A stretch of DNA of 64,000 bases from Capra hircus (taxonomy: Eukaryota > Chordata > Mammalia > Artiodactyla > Bovidae), in NCBI RefSeq assembly GCF_001704415.2, contig NC_030831.1:44066134-44130133 (forward strand). Reading direction: 5' to 3'. Below, one piece after another: positions 55,393 through 64,000 of the stretch (position 1 is its first letter; every line of letters starts with the position of its first letter). Both the position numbers and the translations under genes were made by a program. The notes under the pieces were generated by a model that was not told the origin of the DNA, ran no database searches, and worked only from the letters and a program-made list of their open reading frames with translations.

Positions 55393-57350
55393 ATTTATAT
55401 ACTGAATCCTGGGCTTCTCCTGAGGTAAGCTGAAAGATTTGGCATTTGTTCCTACTCCACATGATGAGCTTAATTTACAGTCCTCTAACCATTTAGTAAA
55501 TATTTCATGTAAAATAAATTTGATGCAGTTCTTTTGAGAGAAAATTACTATTTGGCCAAACAATGCCATTCAGTAAACATCAAGGTTAGTGAAAACAGTA
55601 ACATCACCACATGTATGCATGAACTGTCACTGTCACTAAAGTGGAGGGGTCCAGCTGATACAATTCCACAATAGAAAATCCAGCATGGGATTTTTTTTTT
55701 CCCACTGAATGCCCAAAGTTGAGGAAGAAGAAGCTAAAAATGCAAGTCTTTGTATCTTCCAATACAAGTTATGAAAACTCTTGGAGTTTTTTGATCTTTT
55801 GTAATAGAGGGAAAAAGGGAGAAAAACAAAGAAATCTGACAACACAGCTATAAAGATGAATATAACATGCACTGCAAGAGTATTAGAGCAAAGCTAATGC
55901 TTTAACAGGTAAAATGTTCTTATTAAACTCTAATAAAATTTTCCTTCTTAAAAGAAGTAAAGCCATTTTTATCTTTCTATGTCTTCAGAGACAGCTCTGT
56001 TATCAGAATCAAATCCTTCTAATTCAGCTACTCCAGAGAAATCTAAAATTCTAAAGCAGGATTTTATTCTTATGAATGCATTTTTTCTTAGAATTTATTT
56101 TTACATATTAAAGACAATATTATGGTGCAAATGTAACTGGAGGCCTTGAAGAATGGTCTGCTATTATTCAGCATTGTCTCTAATTAATATCACTTAGAAT
56201 CTATTAAATTTAATAGACTTTGAATTATTGAGTTTAATTCAATTTCAATAAATTTCAATTAAGTACAATGTGTTTCCATTATTGTATTAATTCCTGTCAC
56301 TATCAATTATCTACAATTAATTTAATTTAATGGCAATATATGTTCAGGTAATTCCCTATTACTTTCAATTAGTCTCCATTCATTTCAATGGGCTTCATTT
56401 ACTGCTAACTGATTTCATAAAAATAAATGTGCAGGTATGATATAATTTCTATATTACATAGTCATATAAACTAATTAGTTCTGCATTCAAACTTACCATA
56501 GCCCAATTAGACCAATTCAATCTACATACAATCAGTATTCACTTCTGCTTGTCTTTTCCATAGGCTGATAGGTTTGAGAAGCCTAGCCTGCTTTGGAGAG
56601 TCTGGCAATTACAGAGAAGTCAGAACTTTCAACTGCTTGATTCATTGATCAATTGTATCTGTTTTGTATCTAGAATTTGTGAAGTGCTGTAGGTAATAGA
56701 GTGTACATTTAGGAAATTACAACGGAATTTCCCCCAAACAGTCTCACTGATGTTTGATGGCATGGTCTGAATATGTCTTAATGATTATGGTACTCACAGA
56801 ATGAACACAATACTTCACAGATTAAGTATTCAAAAAATCTTATGAATCTTTTCTGAAGCTGTTAGTAAAATCAGTGTTTAGGTGGAGAATTTGTAAACAG
56901 GACAAATTCTTAGTCTCACAGTGAGTTATGCTATGTTAGGTATGGACATGTTTTCTCTATGGAAGGAAAAACTCATAAAATTTTCAATTAGTGTTAGAGG
57001 AAAAAATCAGACATTTTGTGATCTAATATTCTGCCGTTGCAGTTTTTGAGGTCAAATAAATGATGTAACTAATGTATATATAGCATTACTAATTCTACAG
57101 GTAACAACCTTACCTGTTCAACCTAGGGGGCATCTGTATTAAAAACTATTAACACATAGCTTGCAGAGCACTTTAGTCTTTATTAATATATTTCATGCTT
57201 CTGAGAACCTTTTGAAGGAGACAGTACAAATTTTGCTATCAGAACTGAGAAATTAAATTCTATGGTGAAATGGTTCATTCAATAATGGATAATGTAAGCA
57301 ATGGTAGCATTTAGGGAAAAATAGTCATAATATCAGAAAAATCCAGACCT
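55393..57350. other. Single-copy, very AT-rich stretch
   Basis: No gene or firm repeat. 56170-56480 is unusually dense in CAATT, AATTG and TTAAT motifs. A weak MIR-like trace may lie at 57165-57265. Confidence 0.45.
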
Positions 57351-57361
57351 AAGGCAGCTTC

Positions 57362-57529
57362 GAGGGCTTCACTGGTGGCTCAGAGGGTAAAGAATCTGCA
57401 TGCAATACAGGAGAACTGGGTTCCATCCCTGGGTCGGGAAGATCTCCTGGACAAAGAAGCCTGGCAGGCTACAGTCTGTGGGGTTGTAGAGAGTCAGACA
57501 TGACTGAGCGACTAACGCTTTCACTTTTC
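57362..57529 (+). mobile_element. Bov-tA SINE with internal deletion and exact TSD
   Basis: Sense copy (GGGCTTCACTGGTGGCTCAG). About 50 bp of the body are missing between CTCCTGGA and CAAAGAAGCC. A perfect 11 bp TSD, AAGGCAGCTTC, lies at 57351-57361 and 57530-57540. Confidence 0.92.
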
Positions 57530-57540
57530 AAGGCAGCTTC

Positions 57541-59234
57541 AAGTGCTGCTATTTAGAAACAGAAGCATTTAATATCTGTAGATAACACAAAATCCTGCCC
57601 ACTCTCCCTAAGATGATAAATAAGTTCTATGGTCCAAGCTACGCAAAAGCAGGCAGCTTATGTGCTTTGGAGAGACATGTAGGACAAATGACTCACATAT
57701 CAGGCCTCCTATTTTCCTGTACTCAAGGCTTCCTTGGAAAAATGTACCTGTCCAAATGAAAGTGATTTGTTGTGTGACAGATACAGCAGATTGCATGAAT
57801 GGAGCATAACACCCTTCCAAAGAAGGGCCAGTTGCCTGCAAGAAGAGATGACTTTGAGCAGAATTCTTTGGCAGCAGGGCAATGCTCAAGTACAAAAGGA
57901 TTTGGCAGATTCCCAAAACATCTCTGGCGGAAAACTCACTGTGAGAATAGAAAGAAGGCTGACTCCAAATCAACCTGCCAGAGCCCTTCAGCTAAGATGT
58001 GGGAGGTCCAGAGAAGGAAACTGGGGACTACTAAGGTCAAAAGGAAAATTGGCTAGAGGGAATGACAGAAGCATTTGAAATGAGCCTGAAGGAATCTCAT
58101 CTTGGGAGATTCCCATTGGCCAGGATAACCCTTCCCACAGTGCCTTCTGAAAGCAGAAATGGAGACAAGAGAAGGTGTAGTCTGTCAGAAAGCAAAACAT
58201 TTAACAAATTGAGTCGTAAACTGTAGACGACTAATCTTGTAATCACTTTTCCATTTGATATTCTATTTTTCTAGACTGATCCTAAATTAGCATAATAAAT
58301 ATTTCAATAAATGTTTAATTAGTATCCCTATGGCTCCTAAGACATATTCTCTTCCTGATGTAACTGCTCCACGTAATTCAAACACCATGCTTTATTATTT
58401 CCCAGATTGCTTCCCCCTCAACTCTTCACCTGTCTGAATGCTACTCATTCTCTAAGGCCAGCAGGTATCCGATGTTGTCTTTCAAGAAGTCTTGTTCACT
58501 GATATCACTGAATTTCAATGCATCTAAATTTGTCTGCATGTATTGAGTTCCAAGTATATGCCAGGCAAATGAGGATTAAACTGTTTCTTTTCTACTGATA
58601 ATGGAATGGTGGGATCTCAGGGAATCTTCTCACCCACTGACCTAAAATAATGAGTTTCTCATAGTTTCCACCACTCTATTTGACATTTATAATTCTAACA
58701 TTTGTACAATATTTTACATTTATAAAGTGCTTTAATATGCCATGTGCTACTTAATTATATACTAACTTGTGTGTTTTTCTGAATATATCCTGTGAATAGA
58801 CTCCTCTAGATATTGAGAATAGAAGCTATAGCCCTCCTTTATTTTTCTTCTTCAGTGTGTTCAGCACCTAGAATATGCTTGATATGAATTTACTATCTGT
58901 ACCAACTACTTGTTGAGTGGGGTGGTATGGAAGAATGGATTGCAAATATTTTTTCAGTTTACTTAGTGTTAAGCATTAATTGTCTATAATGTAAAAAGCA
59001 CTGTGCTAAGTGGTTCAATCATGAGAAAAATCTTATGGTTCTTAAACTGATATGACATAACTCCAGGGATAGATCCTTCTTCCATCAAGTGTCTTTCAAG
59101 AATGTTTTCTGCCCTCTCTGTCTCTGTCTCTCTGCAATTACTCTTTCCTCAGACTCCTACAAGTTCATCCATTAAGCCATATTCTGTTCTGTATTTGTTT
59201 GAAGACAAGATTTTCTTTGCTTGGCATCTTCCCC
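57541..59234. other. No firm feature; overlapping open frames
   Basis: Frames of 121 codons (57608-57973, minus) and 114 codons (57734-58078, plus) overlap each other. I recognise neither, and antisense overlap suggests that at least one is chance. A MIR-like trace may lie at 58690-58750. Confidence 0.4.
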
Positions 59235-59247
59235 TTCCCACCCATCA

Positions 59248-59447
59248 GGCTTCCCTGGCGGCTCAGACAGTAATCTACCTGCAATGCAGGCAGGGTTCAA
59301 TCCCTGGGTCAGGAAGATGCCCTGCAGAAGGGGCTAACAACCCACTCCAGTATTCTAGCCTGGATAAGTCCATGGAGAGAGGAACCTGGCAGGCTACAGT
59401 CCATAGCATTGCAAAGAGTCGGACATGACTGGGCGATTAACCCACAT
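59248..59447 (+). mobile_element. Bov-tA SINE
   Basis: Full-length sense copy. The 13 bp TSD is TTCCCACCCATCA (59235-59247) and TTCCCACCTATCA (59448-59460), one mismatch. Confidence 0.92.
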
Positions 59448-59482
59448 TTCCCACCTATCATGATACTGGGCCTAAGACATGC

Positions 59483-59540
59483 TAATTTATTTATATATAA
59501 ATTACTTATTTATATATAATTACTATATATATATAAATTG
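59483..59540. repeat. TA-rich low-complexity tract
   Basis: Repeated TTTATATATAA and ATATATAT blocks. Confidence 0.8.
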
Positions 59541-61477
59541 TCCCACTTCTAGAGGGGACATTCAAACTGTAATCCCAATGCTTAATTTAGCATGCTTAAA
59601 TTGTCCACATCTATAACCATATTAAGAAACTCATGTAAAGCAACTTACTCCAATAAAAATTAATTAAGAAAGCTCACAATATTATGCATCTAGGACAAGT
59701 TAATCAGCAGAGTCCTCAGTTCTGTTATGTTCTGGGTTTCTCAATATAATAGAGGCTATAGTATAAAAAGCTTTATGTTACTTTCTAATTATTCACTTTA
59801 TTTCTATGATGTTATCTGTTTGTTAGCTTTTTCATTCATTTGAGTCTAAATATAGATTAATTTGGTCTGCCATGATCATAGTTTCTCCCTTGTATGGGGT
59901 GAGGGGAGACTCCCATGAATTGTCAGAGTCAAAAAATACGAGAACATTTTTTATGTCAAATAAACACAGTTCTGGCAAATGATGATGAAAGAGTATAATA
60001 TTGACCTTCAGATAACATGTCAAAACTAACTGAAGTATATCAGGAGCCTGTAAGTTTTGAGCCTAGAGATGTTTTTTGTTTGTTAGAAAAGTATAAGATG
60101 GCACCCACAATATGAAGCCAGATATCAGAAGAAAGTAACCAGAGATGCGAAAGTATTCAATTCTCTAGGCCAAGTGTTCAGTTACCTCAGGATTAGAAAC
60201 TTGAACTTTGCAAGCTTTACTGCATTTGAGTAATTGTCTCTATTCTTTCAGCCTTTGGTATTGAGTCAAGTTTATATTTATGTTTTCTCCTTGTTTCTAA
60301 TTTTGGAGCTCATCTTAACTATAAATATAGGAAGACAGGGAAAGGTGTATGTTTCTGCTTGGCCTAGTTTTAAATCAGGAGTAGAAACAGTGCCTTCCTG
60401 AAAAAATGTTCTAGAAAGTAGCTGCAGAAATTACAATAAGAGAACCGCAAGGAGAAGATGGAACCCAAAGAGGAGATTGAGAACTGTTTATTAAGACCCT
60501 CTTGCCTATATGGATTGTTCCTTGATTAAGTATTGGAGAAAAAAGTGAGTGTATAAGTTTAATAAGAGGGACTTTCATTATGAAATCTTCCGTTGCCTCT
60601 TAAACAAAATGAGATTATTATGCTATAAAGATGATAGAAACATGCAGACTTTTAAGGATTTACAATTCATTTTTATGTGTATTTAAGCCACAAACAATGG
60701 TTTATTATAACAGGCTCTCAGTTGGCCTCCCTCCATTCTGGCACTCTCTTCTCTAGTCTTTTCAGTAAACAGTTGGTGGACTCAACTCCTTTAATAGAGC
60801 CTTTATCACATCACTGCCAAAACCATAAACTTCCACTTGGCCTTATTTCCTATCACTTCACTTTCAAAATCTCCTACTAGACTTGTTGAATCTTTTCATT
60901 CTTCTCATCTAACCATCACTTTTCATCTCTGAATTCACAGACCTACCTCTTCACTCTTACATCTTTCTGTTCTCTCTCAATGTTTTATTGACTCCATTCT
61001 TGCTTCTTAAGCTCCAAGCATCTTCAGCCTTCCATTCTTGGGATCATCCCTATAAGCACAGATGCTAAAGCACTGGTATCAGGTCATTATGTCATGTTGA
61101 CTTCTTTAACTACAAGGAAATTGATGATTGCCACAAAGAGGATCCTTGATTTATGTACCTTCTTTGGATCATACCAACAATGAGAGATGGCACAGGGCCT
61201 TTCAGTATCTTCTGAAACACTTGGTTTCTTCCATCTAAAGAAGGGTAAGGCAATGGGTTATAAAAGTGATCAGACTAAAATCTGGCATGGATCAAAAAGC
61301 ATTTGTATTTGATAGGAAGGAAGCAGTTAGCTTGAATGTTCACATCCACTGGATGCACTTTTTTTTTTTCCTGCTGAGACATCTGAAATATATTCCAGAC
61401 TAGTGAAGCCAATGATATTCTCAGGTTTCATAAATCTTAATGCTTTGTGCATTTGTGTAAAACAAGACTTTCCATGC
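59541..61477. other. Single-copy sequence, no gene seen
   Basis: About 1.9 kb without named repeats. The longest frames (60-70 codons) have no motif. Confidence 0.5.
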
Positions 61478-61556
61478 TGATTCATATTGATGTATGACAG
61501 AAATGAACACGATATTGTAAAGCAATTATCCTTCAATTAAAAACAAATTTAAAACT
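61478..61556 (+). mobile_element. L1 3' end fragment
   Basis: GATTCATATTGATGTATGAC, then ATATTGTAAAGCAATTATCC, then an A-rich tail: a short sense L1 tail of about 79 bp. Confidence 0.75.
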
Positions 61557-61904
61557 TTTCAGATCTTTCAAATCATTGAGGGTTAGGTTAATCAGAGTTT
61601 ATGGCATTTTACACTTTGTAATCCTGTGTATTTATGTAATTCTCTGTGGGCAAAGTGGTTTTGTCTCCAATGAACATATCTACAAAAGCCTGTATAGATT
61701 GCTCTTTACTTTTCACACTCTTAGTGAAGACATTGTGCCCCAGAACTTGAGATCTCCTCACATAATTCAATAAGACACCATTTCATTGATTCCAAATACC
61801 TCAGAAACCTCAGAGTCTCTGACAGTCTCAGAGGAAGAGCTGACCAAGAGACAAACGAAGGTAGGTTTTAATTTCTTGAGGTAGGAAATCAGATCAAGCC
61901 TAAG
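61557..61904. other. No feature recognised
   Basis: A 65-codon frame at 61576-61773 without a motif. Nothing else seen. Confidence 0.45.
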
Positions 61905-62017
61905 AAGGGCTTAACTCAGTTGGTAAAGAATCTGCCTGCAATGCAGGAGACCCTGGTTCAACTCCTGGGTCAGGAAGATCCGCTGGAGAAGGAATAGGCA
62001 ACCCACTCCAGTATTCT
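61905..62017 (+). mobile_element. Bov-tA SINE, 3'-truncated
   Basis: Sense head and start of body (AATCTGCCTGCAATGCAGG to ACTCCAGTATTCT), directly followed by another Bov-tA. Confidence 0.83.
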
Positions 62018-62205
62018 CGGGTTTCCCTTGCGGCTCAGTTGGAAAGAATCTGCTTTTAATGTGGGAGACCTGGGTTCAATCCCTGGGTTGAGAAGATCCC
62101 CTGGAGAAGGGAAAGGCTATGCACTCCAGTATTCTGGCCTGGAGAATTCCAAGGACTGTAAAATCCATGGGGTCGCAAAGACTTGGACATGATTTAGTGC
62201 CTTTT
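62018..62205 (+). mobile_element. Bov-tA SINE (second of tandem pair)
   Basis: Starts CGGGTTTCCCTTGCGGCTCAG immediately after the previous copy and continues to a normal BovA tail. The pair is arranged head to tail, as if one inserted into the other's body and the remainder was lost. Confidence 0.87.
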
Positions 62206-62503
62206 GCTCACAAGAAGACAATCTACATATAGACATAATTCAGCATGTCTGATATCTACATTGCCTCTGCACAGGACCTAAGGCAAGACCTCTCTGACCT
62301 CTGGGTGTTAATTTATAAAACAAAGAAATTGGACCCAATTTTACTTTTTTTTTTTTTTGAATTCTACCAGTCTCTATTTCTATAGTATGCCAGTTATGCT
62401 GTTTTCTTCTGCTCACTAAGCCAGATGAATATTTAGAACATTCTTTACTCTTTGAGACACAGAAAGAAAAACTTTACAAACTCCATCACCATGCCTTACC
62501 CTT
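62206..62503. other. No feature recognised
   Basis: Contains a T13 run at about 62346-62358 and nothing else that I can name. Confidence 0.5.
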
Positions 62504-62515
62504 CAGCTTTTAGCT

Positions 62516-62719
62516 GAAAAAGTAAAATTGTTAGTCGCTCTGTTGTCTGACTCTTTGAGACACCAGGGACTGTTTCCCACTAGGCTCCTCTGTTTGTAGA
62601 ATTCTCCAGGCAAGAATACTGGTATGGGTGGCCATTCTTTTCTCCAGGGGATTTTCCCAACTCAGGGATCAAACCTTGGTCTCCCACATTGCGGGCAAAT
62701 TCTTTACCTTCTGAGCCAC
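62516..62719 (-). mobile_element. Bov-tA SINE
   Basis: Antisense full-length copy. The degraded TSD is CAGCTTTTAGCT (62504-62515) and CAACTTTTAGTT (62720-62731), 10 of 12 matching. Confidence 0.88.
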
Positions 62720-62731
62720 CAACTTTTAGTT

Positions 62732-63431
62732 GGTTTTGACTGATAGAAGGCCTTAGCAGGAACTCAAAGGGAGGGGAGAGAGCTATGTTATTATATGTCT
62801 TCTCTATACTCTGCCTCTTCAGAGCCATGTTTTCTAGTAGAAGCCATGTTTCTGGGCAATTACAGTGCATGTCAGTCAGCAGATATTCCCCAACTGTACC
62901 TCTCATAATGGGCTGGGTATCGTTAGCTTCCCCCTTGTTTCTTCAGGCCCAAGCTTGACAGTAGCTTCAATTTTTTCCTAATCTCTGCTGCTGCTGCAGT
63001 TGCATCTCTAGATGCTGCTATATTTCTTGTCAATTCTCTTAACTCTATTCACATTTTGGTACTTAATTCCATGTTATACTCACCTAAGTCACCAGAGTTG
63101 AAACTGTGTTTCCTGCCAGGACCTTTACTGATAAGTATAATTGATGATATTTTTTAAAGCTAAAGCAAAGAAAATACTATGACATAAATTATTTGAAAGG
63201 AGTGGATAATAGAAAGTTTTATATTCTTTCATAATAGAGACAAAATCACTGAACTGTGAACAAATCAGTAGAAACAATCACTTTTTTCCTTTTCCTGGCA
63301 TCCAGATTTATCTGTGATAGGAAGGAATTGGTAGGCAAGAGACAGGGATGGAGTAGTAAATAGAATGCAATATATTTACATAAAATAAATGACATACAGA
63401 ATATCATTTGTTGGTACTTCTATATAATATG
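62732..63431. other. No feature recognised
   Basis: About 700 bp of single-copy sequence. I see nothing in it. Confidence 0.5.
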
Positions 63432-63870
63432 GTACAGTAATTTTCTATTGTTACTGTAACAAATCATAACAAATTGGCAGCTTAAAGCAACATTCATTTA
63501 TTCTCTTGTAGTTCTGGAAGCAAAAAATCCAAATAAGTTTCACTGGGCTGAAATCAATGTATTGGCCAGCCTGTAGTCTGTCCAGTGGCTTCAAAAGGAA
63601 AAATCCCATTTCCATGCTTTTCCAGCTTCTAGAGCTACATTCCTTGTATTTCTTGGCACATACCTCTTCCTCTATCTGAAAAACTAGCAGCATAGACTCT
63701 TGCTTCAGTGTTCATATGGGCTTCTACTCTGGTACTCTACTAAGACCCATTTTATAAGAACACCTGTTAATGTAAGTGGCCCCATCCAGTCAACTTAAGG
63801 CCTGAAAAGAACAAAGATTGACTTTTCCATGAGTAAGGGGGAATTTTCTGTCCAAACATGTTGAGTGGGA
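63432..63870 (-). mobile_element. Ancient LTR-like repeat, same family as 39450-39903
   Basis: TTCTATTGTTACTGTAACAAA, GTAGTTCTGGAAGC, TTTTCCAGCTTCTAGAG and ACATACCTCTTCCTC follow the antisense order of the copy at 39450. The 5' part is poorly conserved. The right boundary is uncertain. Confidence 0.55.
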
Positions 63871-64000
63871 ACTTTTCCGAGTTTTGGACGCAAATTGAAA
63901 CATCAGCTTTTCATGTCTCCAGCCTTCCAGCTGGACTGGAATTACACCATCATCTCTCTTGAGTCCCAGACATGAACTTAGATTGGAACTTACACCATTA

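Noticed and set aside
57608..58078. Overlapping 121- and 114-codon frames on opposite strands
   Set aside because: Neither has a recognisable domain and they overlap antisense. Kept only as an unassigned interval.
1..64000. CRISPR array, bacterial operon or phage-like system
   Set aside because: No spaced short repeats or prokaryotic gene order. The repeat content is entirely that of a ruminant nuclear genome, so no undescribed prokaryote-style system is present.

Overview
The window is nuclear DNA from a ruminant, almost certainly a bovid (cattle-like). This is read from its repeats: many copies of the BovB (RTE-clade) LINE, tRNA-headed Bov-tA SINEs, dimeric BovA2 SINEs, cetartiodactyl CHR SINEs, bovine-type L1 and two ruminant endogenous-retrovirus solo LTRs. 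I find no host protein-coding exon, tRNA, rRNA or CRISPR array. It looks like an AT-rich gene desert or deep intron, and every long reading frame that I can place belongs to a retrotransposon.

Layout. 1-9.4 kb: old L1 carrying a nested L1 tail, a 2.7 kb BovB, SINEs, and a second BovB split by a 5'-inverted L1. 9.4-17 kb: two long BovB copies in opposite orientation (10.3-12.7 kb plus, 14.5-17.0 kb minus) with a CHR SINE between them. 17-25.3 kb: SINEs, a 628 bp solo LTR with CCAAT, TATA and AATAAA signals, a BovB broken by a SINE ending in (AC)23, and a BovB broken by a 1.3 kb class II-type solo LTR and a BovA2. 25.3-31.6 kb: a long, old minus-strand L1 hosting three SINEs and an unexplained GC-rich block. 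31.6-40.5 kb: BovB pieces, old L1 debris, a SINE within a SINE within BovB, and an ancient LTR-like repeat. 40.5-48.2 kb: a full-length minus-strand L1 with a perfect 15 bp target-site duplication (TSD), intact ORF1, ORF2 carrying one stop and one frameshift, and a 2.6 kb 5' UTR with a three-unit tandem repeat. 48.2-64 kb: mostly single-copy, AT-rich sequence with scattered SINEs, a mariner-like MITE, a MER5A-like hAT MITE, L1 tails and MIR-like relics.

No genes here form a host pathway. The relationships are those of autonomous elements (BovB, L1), the SINEs that use their machinery, and a nesting order that gives relative ages. BovB copies are repeatedly the host and L1, SINE and LTR copies the guest, so BovB arrived earlier. 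Eleven BovB copies make up roughly a quarter of the window (my estimate from boundaries read by eye). Family names come from recognition of sequence, not from a database search. TSDs, signals and reading-frame breaks were read directly.
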